NCBI GenBank assembly: GCA_948474755.1 | Contig: CAOLHI010002549.1 | Coordinates: forward strand, 124,001-188,000 | Source: Ctenosaura bakeri | Lineage: Eukaryota; Chordata; Lepidosauria; Squamata; Iguanidae | Direction: 5' to 3' | DNA: 64,000 nucleotides | In this document: positions 1 through 10,859 of the stretch, piece after piece | Layout of the letters: every line of letters begins with the position of its first letter | Numbering within the stretch: the first letter of the stretch is position 1 | Translations under genes and position numbers: made by a program | The notes under the pieces: model-generated | What the model was told of the DNA's origin: nothing | The model's database searches: none | What the model saw: only the letters and a program-made list of their open reading frames with translations

Positions 1-814
1 TAATGGTTTAAGTACTAAGTTTTCATAGAATAATCAATACACACAGTATTTCTAAGGAAGTAGATTTGTTTACAGTGTAAGGGGAAACTATAAGAGCAGT
101 ATGGAAATGTTCTTCCTTTCTCTCTCTCATATTTGTCCAAATATAGGCCTCAAACCTCAAAGGACAGGACCTAGGACCGAAATAACAAAGCCATTGGTAA
201 GACTAGCAGAGGAAAGAGATACAGACGAGACCCTTTGGCCTCATATTTTATACCCCAAAAGTCCAGAGCACACAAGGCAGGTTTAATTAGCCAATCACAG
301 CTCAGCATTACCAAAAGCCATAGATGCTAAAGTCCCATTGCATAATGGCATAGTAAAATAGTGTCCCTTATATAAAATGGTGAACAATTCAAATGAGAGA
401 GCCTAAGAATCTGTGAAATAGCAGGAGGCTGCTACAGGGTATGCTTACATATCAGTGTTGTGCTTAGCACAAAGCAAAATCAAGGTTTACTTTGTTTGTG
501 TGTGTTGGGGTGAGGGGAATGTTCTTGAGTTGTGGATGATTGAATCCATGGATGTAGAACCTATGTACACAGAGGGCTCACCATCGGTAGACCTACTCTC
601 AGCATGGATAGAACTATGTTGTACTTGCCCGCCATGCAGATATTAAAGATGAAGAGTGTCTCAGGAAAAAGAAATGGCTGTCCTAATTCAGCATTAGCAC
701 GAGTAAGAGTTAAGCACTCAAAAACCTGAACATAGATGAATGCCATTAACAGATGAATACCAATAACATTTCACAGTTGAAATCCAGGACACATGTGGCC
801 AAGCAATATCAAAG
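1..814. other. unassigned sequence, no gene seen
   Basis: AT-rich sequence with only short, mutually overlapping chance frames. I see no repeat terminus, exon-like frame or RNA gene that I recognise. Confidence 0.6.
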
Positions 815-1665
815 CGTGTTCAAGATGGCAAAAGTTATTAATAAAGAAAAACACACAGGCTAGTAGAGGTTATAGCAATTTGCTTTTTCCTGAGCCTACT
901 GGAAAGGGAAAGATTCTGACATCTCCTCTCCTGCTGAGTTAGTACAAATTACTTCTGCATGTTGAACTAAGGCCCTTTCTGCACGAGGTGAGGGAATCGC
1001 TCTGTGCCTTTACCTACCACCTCTTTTGGGGTCCAAAGCAATGTGGACTGTCCCTGAAGTCCTTCCTCAGGTCTCCTCCTTGGTCCAGGCTGAATTGGAG
1101 CAGTGCGAGGTCTGTAGATCTGCACTGCTCCGGCTTCTAAAATGGCGGCTTCCAGCTTCCAAAATGGTGGCTTCTGGCTTCCAAAATGGCGGCTTCCAGT
1201 TGTTCGTGGGTCCCGACCAACCGCTGAAGCTCGCCACGCCTAAAGCCCACCCTCTGTAGATCACAGGCCCACATTGGTGTGAGCCTGCAAATCTGCACAA
1301 GGGAGTAGGAATGCAATGGCATATTCCAGGAAGATAAAGATCTGTTTTTCCGGTCTTTCAAAAACACACTGGAGGACCACTTGGGGTTGTTTTGGACCAG
1401 ACTGAGGTGTGTATCTCCGGTAAGTAGTCCGTTCCTAGTCTGCTCCAAGGTGCAGGCGACCTCCATAAGAGGACGCACTGCCCCGTTCTAATTGCCTGGT
1501 GCAGAAAGGGCGTAACTTTGCAGTAACTGAGGTAGGCATGGGGAAAGTGGAAGGAGGAGAGAGAGAATCTGGAACATTTTAAAAGCAGCTGAAACAGTGG
1601 GATGACAGAGGATTAACTAGTACTATCCCTGCTAAATTGTGACAGTTGGATAGTATGTGGATGCA
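815..1665. repeat. unidentified interspersed repeat, copy 1 (split by a G element)
   Basis: The two flanks of the element at 971-1512 read continuously like the sequence at 14185-14485. Both copies have a TTTGCTTTTxCCTGA block, a CCTACTGG block, a TCCTCTCCT block, then TTTAAAAGCAG and GGGATGACAGAGGATT in the same order. That makes this an interspersed repeat present at least twice here. I cannot assign it to a family; it has no long open frame. It supplies an empty site that proves the insertion at 971-1512. Confidence 0.6.
971..1512. mobile_element. family G non-autonomous DNA element (G1), with tandem 22-bp units
   Basis: Begins GGCCCTTTCTGCAC and ends GTGCAGAAAGGGCG, an inverted terminal repeat, flanked by the exact 3-bp duplication TAA (968-970 and 1513-1515). 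It has no transposase frame. At 1134-1199 a 22-bp unit is repeated three times, each with a core AAAATGGYGGC. A splice-donor-like GGTAAGTAG lies at 1419-1427. The element interrupts the repeat at 815-1665. The element at 31938-32345 carries the same CCGCCATTTT word and is probably the same subfamily. Confidence 0.85.
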
Positions 1666-2094
1666 AGCCCACTGCAAACTGGCATTAGAACTGAAACAGA
1701 TGCCTGATCATCACTGAAAATAAACAGGTTTAGAGAATACTTTAATATGCTGAGATTTTGAAACAGGACTTAGCAGTCACTCTCTACTCTATTGAGATGC
1801 TAACTTTCATTTTGTAATATATTACCTGTTCTTTCACTGTCAAAGCTCTTAGAAGCCTGGGCACTCCAGAGGTCCAAGTCTATATCTGTAGCCATGCCTG
1901 AATAGTTGGGTATAACTACTTTCTTCTACATTCACATTTTTAAATCTCAAGATTTTTCCATTTGGGTTCCCTGTATTACTCAAGTTATACAGTACATTTT
2001 GAGTAAATAAACTGAAATTAAATAATTAACAGAAATAAATAAATAAAATTAACTGAAATAAAATTCTCAATCATTAATAGAAAGTATAATAATA
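1666..2094. other. unassigned AT-rich sequence
   Basis: AT-rich, with short A/T runs towards 2030-2100 that lead into the L2 3' end. Nothing else recognised. Confidence 0.5.
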
Positions 2095-3805
2095 ATAATT
2101 ATTTTTTATCTGACTCTCCCCATGGATCTAGATGGATAACAACACATAACATGTTAAAAATAGAGCATCAATTTAAAAACAAAAATTAAAATGCATGGTA
2201 TCAATTTAAAAGATCAAACAATACAAATAATTAAAACAGTCAATACAAATTTAAAATTCACAATTTAAAATCATCTGGATAGGCTTGCTGGAAGATACTG
2301 GTCTTAAATGCTGTTTTAAATTCAGACAGCATATTCAGCTGTTGAATCTCTTCTGGCAGGTCATTCCACTGTCTAAGGGTGGCTCAAGAAAAAGTCCTCT
2401 GGGTGACTGTTTCCAGTCCTGGACAGTTGAAATAAATGTCCCCCAGAGGACCTGAGTGTACAGGATGGATTAACTAGGAGGAGGTTATCCTGTAGGTAAC
2501 CTGGACCAAAACTATGTAGGGCTTTAAAGGTAATAACCAACACTTTCTATTTTGCCAGGAAAATAATTGACAGCCAGTGGAGTGACTTTTTTTTTATTTG
2601 TGTGATATAATCACTCCTAGCTATGATGCAGCAGTGAAGAAACCCAACACAATTCTTGGTTGCATCAATAGGAGTATGGTGTCCAGATCAAGGAAAGTAA
2701 TAGTACCACTCTATTCTGCTTTACTCAGACCTCATCTGGAATACTGTGTTTAGTCCTGGGCACCTCATTTCAAGAAGGACATTGACAAGCTGGAACATGT
2801 CCAGAGGAGGTGGCCAAAATGGTGAAAGGTCTAGAAGCCATGACCTATGAGGAGAGTCTTAGGAAGCTAGGTATGTTTATTCTGCAGAAGAGAAGGTTAA
2901 GAGGGGACATGATAGCCATGTTTAAATATCTGAAAGGATGTCATACTGAAGAAGGAAGGGACTTGTTTTCCACTGCTCCAGAAACTAGGACAAGGAGCAA
3001 TGGATTCAAACTATAGAAAAAGAGATTCCACCTAAACCTCAGGAAGAACTTCCTGATGGCTAGAGCTGTCCAGCAGTGGAATATGCTGCCTCAGAGTGTG
3101 ATGGAGTCTCTTTCTTTGGAGGTTTTTAAGCAGCGGCTGAATGGCCACCTGTTTGGTGTGCTTTGATGTGTGTTCCTGCATAGCAGGGGGTTGGACTGGA
3201 TGGCCCCAGGAGTCTCTTCCAACTGTATGATTCTACGATTCTATATACCAGTAACAAATCTGGCTGCCCTGTTTTGAACCAATTGAAGTTTCTGAACTTG
3301 GTACAGAGGTAGTCCAATGTACAGTGCATTGCAAAAATCCAGTCTTGACATTACCAGTGCATGCACTACCGCCTTTAGGTCCTCCATTTCTGGGAAGGGG
3401 TGCAGCTGATGTAACAGCTGAAGCTGATGGTAACATTCCTGTCTGTCATATCTCTCTGAGCTGTCATTTGGAGTGATGGATCCAGGAGCAGTCCCAGACT
3501 GTGAACACAGTCTTCAGGGGGAGTGTAACCTTATCTAGGAGTGATTGGCTTACCTCCAAACCCAGGCTAGGACCCTTCACAGTAAATACCCCTGTCTTGT
3601 CTGTATTCAGCTTCAGTTTGTTTTTCTTCTTCCCTCCCATTATCTTCTTGAGGCATTCATTCAAAGGAGACACACTATCCTTAGCTGAAACTGTTTTTGA
3701 AGACGTGGAGAAATCTATTTGGGTGTCATCTGCATACTGATAGCACCCTGCCTCTGGATAATCTCTTCCAGTAGTTTCATGGAATAGCATTGGGATAGTG
3801 TTAAC
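2095..3805 (-). mobile_element. L2-type LINE, 3' UTR and C-terminal reverse transcriptase (degenerate), split by CR1
   Basis: Read on the minus strand, this is the distal part of an L2-like LINE. The 3' end lies at the AATAATAAT tract near 2090. The 3' part (2280-2620) resembles the lizard L2 3' region, for example the stretch around the word GGCAGGTCATTCCA. At 3464-3790 a minus-strand frame holds the reverse-transcriptase catalytic box YADDTQ (about 3725-3736), then a KLKLNTDKT motif, as in the L2 clade palm domain. The copy has several stops and frameshifts and cannot be functional. A plus-strand CR1 sits inside it at 2621-3245. The clade call rests on remembered family motifs; a RepeatMasker run would settle it. 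Confidence 0.75.
2621..3245 (+). mobile_element. CR1 LINE 3' fragment nested in the L2 copy
   Basis: Plus-strand CR1 3' end. The frame around 2810-3016 gives the C-terminal CR1 ORF2 signature (KMVKGLEAM, then [17 protein letters not shown], then [11 protein letters not shown]). It is followed by the short 3' UTR with the GGGGGTTGGACTGGATGGCC block and the tail GATTCTACGATTCTAT. It is 5' truncated, as most CR1 copies are, and carries a stop (CTATAG) just after the NGFKL motif. The L2 text resumes directly after it. Confidence 0.9.
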
Positions 3806-4286
3806 GCACCATACACCCTACTCTGCAAGATGTGCTAATTTCATGATTGGACATATTTCATGGTTGAAATATATGTTTGAAAGGGCACTGACTGTACACA
3901 TATACCAACACTCCCATCAATGTTTTGTCACAGAAAGTTAAAGGCAGCCAGCCATTCCAGACTCCTTTGCCAATTTCTTGGGAAGGCCATTACAGCTTTG
4001 TCCCCACACCCTCCTTCAAGGCAGGAAATATGGTGTAATCCAACCTCAGTAATTTGTAGAACTTTGGACATAGTGCATGGCACTCAGATATCTGTACCTC
4101 TGTGCTACCCTCAGACTCTCTGTCTGAGCCACTCCACTTCAACTGTCTTCTTCAGGATTGGTAATTATGACTTTTGCACCAATTTCTCTCTATCCAAGCT
4201 TTCTTACCTCATTTTCCAATGGACTCATATGGCTCTTGAGAGTGTTTGACTTCTTGTGTACCTGCTAATTCCCAGTAAAATACTCT
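3806..4286. other. unassigned sequence between L2 pieces
   Basis: About 480 bp that does not match the L2 sequence expected between the two L2 blocks. It is probably another inserted or much diverged segment. I see no termini or coding frame to identify it. Confidence 0.5.
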
Positions 4287-4655
4287 GTCTCTTTTCGCAT
4301 GGCATCTGCCATGCGAAGAGGGCCTGGAGCCTTGCACGATTGCGAGGAGTGATCTGCATGACACCCTTGCAATTGCGCAAGGCTCCAGGGGCCAGCAGGC
4401 AACAATCGCGCACCTTTGCATTTTTGGCTTTAAGCCAAAAATGCTGCACGATTGTGCATTGCTCCCAGGCCCCAGGCGCACTTACCTGTCTGCACTGATC
4501 CCAGGCTGCACTGCGAAAGGAAGAGGCGGGTCTTTCACATGAGTAAGAAGCTTGTGCGGAGCTGAAGAAACCTGGACACGAGGGCCTCTCACAAGAGGCT
4601 GCTTGCGCGAGCACCGCACCCCAGTGCTGAGAAGAGGTAGGATGTGGAAAGGGCC
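4287..4655. mobile_element. family G non-autonomous DNA element (G2)
   Basis: The degenerate terminus GTCTCTTTTCGCATG pairs with the right end TGTGGAAAGGGCC. The 3-bp duplication TCT is exact (4284-4286 and 4656-4658). A central hairpin TTTTTGGCTTTAAGCCAAAA is followed by CACTTACCTG at 4479-4488, the reverse complement of a consensus splice donor. Both are hallmarks of the other G copies. No transposase frame. Confidence 0.8.
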
Positions 4656-4734
4656 TCTGTTTAACTTTTAACTGGAATCTTCTTTACCATTAGTACTGGT
4701 ATACACAGGTGAAAAGATCCTCCTGTTACCCTCT

Positions 4735-4812
4735 TCTTGCAGGCCTCCCTTGAGCTATAATTCCCAAAATTCTAAGGAGATGCTGGCATTGTGGGTGGGC
4801 CTCAAAGTCCCT
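4735..4812. repeat. short palindromic repeat fragment (ACTCCCAxxAT type)
   Basis: Carries the AGCTATAATTCCCAAAATTC ... GCATTGTGGGTGGG arrangement, similar to the short inverted repeats near 8845, 10870, 27965 and 29195. Degenerate; the family name is not certain. Confidence 0.3.
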
Positions 4813-4849
4813 CACCTTTTAAAGTAACAATAGAATTGTACCTGTATAA

Positions 4850-5990
4850 CATAGCAGCTCTGTTTTTGAGGAGCAGCATTACCCTCTGGAATATACCTGA
4901 CAGATAGAACTGGAACCATCAAAGCACAGTGCTTTCAATTCTCAGACTCCTAAGGCATTCCAGAAAGATATCATGGTTAATGCCACTGAATGCCACTGAG
5001 AGGTCCAAAAGCACCACCAAGAATGTAGTTCCTCTGTCAGTATTCAGGTGAAGATCATCCACTACATCAAAGCTTTCCAAACTGTGTGTCATGACACATT
5101 AGTGTTTCCTGCAGTGTGTAGATGTGTCGCGTGAATGCAATGGGTTGAGGGGCTTCCTCTTCTACCACTGTGGTGGACCAGGACCAGGTGAAGAGGCTGC
5201 CTCTGGCACTGCCACCACTGCCCCAGGCTGAGGAAGTTCCTGGCAAAGCCAGTGGTGGTGGACCAGGTCCAGGTGGAGGGGCTGCCCCTCCTACTGGTGC
5301 TGCCACTGCCTTGGACTGAGACTCTGGCGAAGGTGGCAGCAGCGGCAGGCCAGGTCCAGGTGAAGGGGCTCCCTCTGCTTACTGAATTGCTGTGTCATGA
5401 AATGATGCATATACAAAAAGTGTGTCACCAACATGAAAAGTTTGGAAAGCTCTGAACTACAGTGATCATGGTGGTCTTAACTCAGTATCCTGCACTGAAG
5501 CTGCTTTGAAATGAGTCTAGGTAGCTTGCATCTTCCAAGACTGCCCGAAGTTGGGAGACAACTGTCCTCTCAATCACCTTGCCCCAGAAAGGAAGATTTG
5601 TTATTTGTCTATAGTTGTTTAAGTCCAGAAGTTTCAGGGAGAGCTTTTTTTTTTAAAGGTATGGTTGTACCATCACTTCTTTTAAACAAGATGGAAAACT
5701 TCCCTCCCCGAGGGATGCATTAATAATATATTGTAATTAAGATCTAATTGTATATCCTCCCTGGATGGCCAGATCAGAAGAACAGGTATCAAGAGAACAA
5801 GCTGTTTGTCCACATCAGTGGTCCTCACCAACTGAAACTGATCCAGTGTAATCCTACTCACAGAGTCGATAGATGCCTCATTGTTAACTTCTGTTACAAT
5901 GACGGCATCTTAGTTGGCTCTTATCTGAGAGATTTTATCTGTGACATGATTATTAAAAGCAGCACAGAATCACATAAAAGGTAGGATTTG
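4850..5990 (-). mobile_element. L2-type LINE, central reverse-transcriptase region (degenerate), split by a hAT-like element
   Basis: Continues the L2 coding region on the minus strand, upstream of the catalytic box at 3725-3736. Blocks such as CACTGAGAGGTCCAAAAGCA (near 5000) and CACCTTGCCCCAGAAAGGAA (near 5585) are the reverse complement of the L2 fingers and palm region. Frames are broken throughout. The element at 5068-5454 interrupts it. The right end fades near 5990, just before the 5S SINE. With 2095-3805 it probably represents one original insertion, although a gap of about 1 kb at 3806-4849 is not L2-like. Confidence 0.6.
5068..5454. mobile_element. hAT-like non-autonomous DNA element with internal 84-bp tandem units
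   Basis: Inverted termini: CAAAGCTTTCCAAACT on the left and AGTTTGGAAAGCTCTG read to the right end. The 8 bp on each side, CACTACAT and AACTACAG, match at 6 of 8 positions, which fits a hAT 8-bp duplication. The body is GC-rich and holds three imperfect units starting with GGACCAGG or GGCCAGG near 5178, 5261 and 5349, about 84 bp apart. No transposase is present. It is inserted into the L2 copy. Confidence 0.65.
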
Positions 5991-6048
5991 TAGCTGTACA
6001 ACACAAGGGATTTTGCCTAGAGAACATTTGGGATGATATAAAAGTGTG

Positions 6049-6275
6049 ATAAATACCCTAAAGGCACCAAATCCTATCTCATCTCGGAAGCTAAGCAGGG
6101 TCAGCTCTGGTTAGCCCTTGGCTGGGAGACCCACCAATGAATACCAGATGCTGTGAGTTATATTTCAAAGGAAAGACATGACAAAACCACCACTGAGTAT
6201 TCCTTGACTAAGAAAACCTATCAGAACCATGGGGTCACCAAATGTTGTGAGGTGACTTGAAGACACATACACATG
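6049..6275 (+). mobile_element. 5S-rRNA-derived SINE
   Basis: The head (6060-6160) reads like the internal promoter half of 5S rRNA: TCTCGGAAGCTAAGCAGGGT, then GGTTAGCCCTTGGCTGGGAG. The tail is GTGACTTGAAGACACATACA. The same tail and head occur in reverse at 26781-27890, which defines the unit. 5S-derived SINEs of this form are known from lizards. The copy is mutated and is not a 5S rRNA gene. Confidence 0.85.
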
Positions 6276-7235
6276 CAATCTACTCTTTTCTCAGGACACT
6301 TGAGGGAAAATGGTTTTTGCCTCTTATATGGATGAAAGCCAAGGCCTCATTTCTACCACTACTTGGAAAATTTGGCAGCGCTTCCAGAAGTCATGTAAAA
6401 TCACTTTTCAGTCTGCGCATAGACCATAGATTGTCAGTTGAAATGACCATCCATGATTGACTGAATTGTTGCTCTTTCCAGGGACATGAACTATGATGCA
6501 TGAGGCCCCTTTGTACTTGATGACTTCAGGAAATACAACAGCTGGTAATGTGGGTATCTTATTCCACTCTTGCAGGTGGCTTTTAAACAATAGCAGATGG
6601 CCAATGAGGTTAGTCAGGTGAGAATTCTGACATCTGTGACTCATTTCCATTCTTTTTCATGCTGCTCAGTGTTGGAACATGGATCTTAGACAGTCTCTCT
6701 CTCCCTCTTAAAGCTTTCATTCCTAGGGTACAATTTATTTTCTGGACTAAATTTGGAAGAACGCTTGCGTCACTACATGTAAAAATTATATGTATGACAT
6801 TTTCCCCATTAGCTTCCCAAACAACACAACAACACACCCCTGAAATTCCAATGAAAGCTCAACTTCCATCATCCTAGCTCTGTCACTTACCCTTGATCGC
6901 TACAGAGAATACATCTTCATTTGATCCTTTGGGATGATTTTAGGAATGTGACAAAATCTTGTTAATTGTTTCATCCCTAGGTCATCTCAATGAAGAAACA
7001 AAAAAGCTCACAATCTTTGAACTGAAGGTAAGAAATATTGTGTGGATGGAAATTCTTGGCATTTTTCACCTTTTTGTTGAATGCAAATTGCACATCCAGG
7101 AACTTCCCAACAAAAATGTATTGCTCCCATGGAATCACTTACTTGAAGTACAGGGAACAATAGTCCATATCTAATGATTAATCCTACCTAGAATAATGCC
7201 ATTGAATCACTGCAGCTTGCCTATGTGTTGATTTT
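6276..7235. other. unassigned sequence, no gene seen
   Basis: No recognisable repeat or coding signal. The chance frames overlap on both strands. Confidence 0.5.
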
Positions 7236-7332
7236 TGAGGAGTGCCTTGGTCATGTATTCCTGTATCACAGTGGGTTGGACTGGATGGCCTTGTGGTATC
7301 TTCCAGCTTTAAGACTATAATGATCCTATGAC
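7236..7332 (+). mobile_element. CR1 LINE extreme 3' end, diverged
   Basis: Only the last 100 bp: TTTTGAGGAGTGCCTTGG, then GTGGGTTGGACTGGATGGCC and a degraded tail ending GATCCTATGA. No coding part remains. Confidence 0.7.
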
Positions 7333-7741
7333 TTACCCAGTTGCCATCAATCTGTAGCTGAGATGAACAATTGATTTTAGGCCCATATGTGTTTTCTTTT
7401 TTGAGTTTTCCACACTGAGCTACAAAAAAAATTTGTGTAGAATGGATTTATTTTCTTTTTGTAGAGATAAGCATGCAGACACTCGAGCACAAAAGGACAG
7501 GCTGATTGATCAAAACCATGCAAAATGCCCATCTAATGCTTCTTCTTTTTCAAAAAAGGAAGTGGCAGCTATTGTAATTTTGCATGGTTTCATAATGATG
7601 CCATTTGTACAAAACATGGTCTTACAAATGCACCGATACTCACTGAGAATGGCCTCACCTGTTTTTCCAGGAGACAACACTGACAATTTGTATCGCTACA
7701 TGACATCCCTGCCCATATAAGATCAGAGAACGAGAGGCTTA
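7333..7741. other. unassigned sequence, no gene seen
   Basis: Nothing recognised. A 95-codon plus frame at 7433-7720 lacks any known motif and I do not call it a gene. Confidence 0.5.
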
Positions 7742-8153
7742 GGCTATTTCCACACTGTACTTTCTTCCATTGTCCTCTGTTGTGGTCCTGGCTGTACTTT
7801 TGCTGGGAAGGGAGCATGATGCAAACACTCCCCTCCCAACTGGATCCCTGTGAAAGGGAACCTGAGTGACATGAGCCTTCCTTCCACAATGCAGCTGGCC
7901 TCTTTCCTGTCCTGAGCTGGGAAGAAAGCACATGATCATGCTTCTGCCCCTTCCGCATGGCCAGCGGTGACAGGAGCATCACATTATTGTGGACACTTAA
8001 TGGATTTTTCCCCATTAAGTTAATATCCTGCAATTGTGACTGGTGGGGGGCACACTGGCTGTGGGACCATGATGGTGTTGTGTGAAAACATGACTCATGG
8101 ACTGCTGCCAATGTGTCCCCATCACACAACAACAATGCCATCTGGAAATGGCC
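7742..8153. mobile_element. family G non-autonomous DNA element (G3)
   Basis: Termini GGCTATTTCCACAC and TCTGGAAATGGCC, with the exact duplication TTA (7739-7741 and 8154-8156). The centre is a hairpin, TTAATGGATTTTTCCCCATTAA. Its body is clearly homologous to the outer element at 44756-46499, for example the TGCTGAGCTGGG-like block. The 183-codon frame crossing it is a shadow, not a transposase. Confidence 0.8.
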
Positions 8154-8839
8154 TTAGATATTGTGACAGGCAAGGATAGGCAAGTTGCCTGCTCGTGGAC
8201 ATCAGTATCTGTTCCTGCGATTTTTAATGCCCATAGTTGTCTCCACTACCAATGCAGCTGTACTCCTTCATTTTTAACTACACAGATTGTTGCTTGTGGC
8301 TGAGATTCTGCATTGGACAGGTGGAGTGTTAATACTCCATGCAGTTCAGTGTCCTCCCTGTGACCTAGCAATGGTCAGACCCTGGTAGGGACCCTGCTGC
8401 TGCTACTAGTAGGGAGGGGGAGGCAATTGAGATTATTAAACAGCAGCTGGTTTCAGGTTAGAGAGTTAGGGGTTGAGTGTAGCTTCTTTTCTTCTTCCGG
8501 GGACTCCAGAGCAGCTGCATCTTCATAGTCTGAATTGCATCATCCTTCCTGCCCCAATCCACTGGCAAGCAGCAAAAATAGCTCCCTGCATACATGTGTA
8601 TAAGACACATTTATGGGCAAATATATCATTACCAGGATAACTTATTTCAAGGGTACATGAATGTATACAAATATTTGTGCACTTAGATCTCCAGCTGTGA
8701 AAATGCTTTGTATTCTACCATCATATGAACACTGGTGGTTAGGCATATGGGGCAGAACCATTTCAGTGGAGGCAACTATGTTTAGTTTTAGGTACCAGCT
8801 CAAAACATTAATTTCTAGCCATATATTTGTGACCTAGAT
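8154..8839. other. unassigned sequence, no gene seen
   Basis: No repeat termini or coding signal recognised. Confidence 0.5.
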
Positions 8840-8945
8840 TGATGTGCTGTTTTCCAAGATCCTGTTTGGACTGAAAATCCCAGATGTCTCTAGTTAGCAT
8901 GTGGATAATGGGAATTGTAGTCCAAAAGACTCACAGTTTTGAAGC
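8840..8945. repeat. short palindromic MITE-like repeat
   Basis: A left arm with GGACTGAAAATCCCAGATGT pairs loosely with a right arm GGGAATTGTAGTCCAAAAGA, so the ends can fold back. The same plan is seen near 10870, 27965 and 29195. No coding frame. The family is uncertain. Confidence 0.4.
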
Positions 8946-10003
8946 TCTGATTTTGATGCATTTTGACTGTTGACTTTTCACTGAATTGGAATTTTCTGGC
9001 TGTAAGTTGAACAAGATATTTGACATATTCATTTGTACTCTTTTTGGCACATGTGAAGTAATTGTATTCAGATTATGGTAGTGCACATGGAGTTCCGCAA
9101 ATGTAACCATTGCATGCGTTGTTGTGCCTTGTTAATGCCTTCTGTTTAGCACAGGATTCACCGGGATTGCAAAGACAGGCTGAACTGTGGTTTCATTACC
9201 ATTTTATTTCCATTTCACACTTCCCATTTTGCAGTGCAATAACATGCAAGCTAGCATATAACTCTGTGGGAATAGATTTATGCTACACATCCAGAATGTA
9301 GGCTCTCAGTCTATAGCTATTAGACACTGGTTATCTTGTGGGCATGGAAAGGCAGGGTATAAATATCGTGGAAGGAAAGGAGAGAGGAAGAGTTGTGTTT
9401 GGATGCTGTGCTATGTTTTCATGTTTCAGAGTCCATCTTCAGCCCCAGTTCTCAGATACTCTTGTACAATGTCTTTGAAAAGCACTGCTCTAAAAGAATC
9501 TTTAATATATTGGCACCAACAAGCGGACTTTGGAGAGTTCCAAGTGCTACTCAGAGTATTTTGGATGCTGGAAGTTAAAACTGAGACAGGATACACAACT
9601 CCCACCCCCTGGGAGCTGCAATGATGAACTGTTTATATCTTTCATAAAATAGAGACTGTGTATGTTTTTCTTTCTCCTTCTTGGGTATCTGCCAGACTTT
9701 GAAGGTGACCCTGGAAATTTGGTGAGCCTCCCACTCTCAAGGTGAAAACCCAGCCAATTTTTTTTCTGGCAGAGCAAGTTGCTGCAAAATACAGGCCACA
9801 ACTATAACTGTTTATATAGAACTTTCATGTTGATCTGTCACTGGGAAGGGGAGGGGATGATCTTCTTCCCTGAAGCTTAGGGAAAACTAATGGCCATACA
9901 GTAAAAAGTAAGTAGAAACAGCAGCAACAACTTCCAGCTTAGGTTGGGCAGAGGGGAACAATGTGCATTGGAAACTACACGTTGTTGGTTCAAATCCCTT
10001 TAG
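8946..10003. other. unassigned sequence, no gene seen
   Basis: Nothing recognised. A 114-codon plus frame at 9280-9624 has no identifiable domain. Confidence 0.5.
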
Positions 10004-10240
10004 ACAGCCAGTGTGATGTAGTAGTATAGGTGTTGGCCTAGGACTCTGGAGACCAGGGTTCAAATCTCTGCTCAGCCATGGAAATTCACTGGGTGACCTT
10101 AGACAAAATTCCTTTCAGTCTTAGAGGAAAGCAGTGACAAAACCCCATCTGAACAAATCTTATCAAGAAAACACTGTGATAGGTTCACCTTTGGGTCTCT
10201 ATGAGCTGGAAATGACTTGAAGGCAAATAACAACAAAAGA
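10004..10240 (+). mobile_element. tRNA-derived SINE with ACA-type tail
   Basis: Begins with a tRNA-like head (AGCCAGTGTGATGTAGTAG), has a B-box-like GGTTCAAATCT at about 10058, then GAGCTGGAAATGACTTGAAG and the tail AACAACAAAA. This is the plan of the lizard tRNA SINEs whose 3' end ends in CAA or ACA repeats. Mutated copy. Confidence 0.85.
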
Positions 10241-10379
10241 AACAGCAACACTTCATTTAGGTAAGCTCAGGCTACTCCTGCCTGATTATTATCGAATAAG
10301 TTTGTCAAACCTCTTTTCTCTCTTTAAAATAAATAAATAAATTAAATGCAAACCCTGTTTAATTCATTAACTTGAGGTC

Positions 10380-10700
10380 TCCAATTAGGGACGACTTTCC
10401 AAAGAAGAACACTCTTTAGTGGGCTCAGTTAGCTCTCTGCTGCTCCTGTCCTCAGTGCAGTTGTAAAACTGTTAAAGCAGCCTTTGAAATCTGAGCATTG
10501 GGGAGACGTTTGTTACAGAACATTAGATCACCAAACGCCAGAGAACAAAGATGCAATCAAGTTGCGCACAGGAAAAAAATGAATCTAAAGTTTTATTTCT
10601 CTTTGGAGGGCTGTGATAATTAATTGCCATCTTTAAGAAGTGAATTGCACGGAAGCACGGTAACCAGAATGGCCTTTTTTTGGAAGTAAAGCACAGGATC
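10380..10700. promoter_or_regulatory. candidate conserved non-coding element (weak)
   Basis: This stretch has no repeat character and no open frame. It contains clustered homeodomain-type words (GATAATTAATTGCC near 10615 and TTAATTC near 10360) and a smooth AT/GC texture unlike the decayed repeats around it. This is an impression only; conservation cannot be measured here. Confidence 0.2.
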
Positions 10701-10859
10701 AAGAACAGCAGTTACAGGGCGACAATACATCTGCTCTGGGTTTTAGTCTGAACTTAAGATTCAGCACCTTGGATAGCTCTATTTATCTCCAAAATAAGTT
10801 TAAGGAGCCATCAATCTCAGTAAAGGAACCGATGGAATGTACTCTGATATGGTATACTG

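Noticed and set aside
6049..6160. 5S rRNA gene
   Set aside because: Diverged from 5S rRNA and continues into a SINE tail; a SINE head, not a gene.
7590..8141. 183-codon minus frame
   Set aside because: Lies over the G3 element; no domain, and the homologous element at 44756 does not keep the frame.
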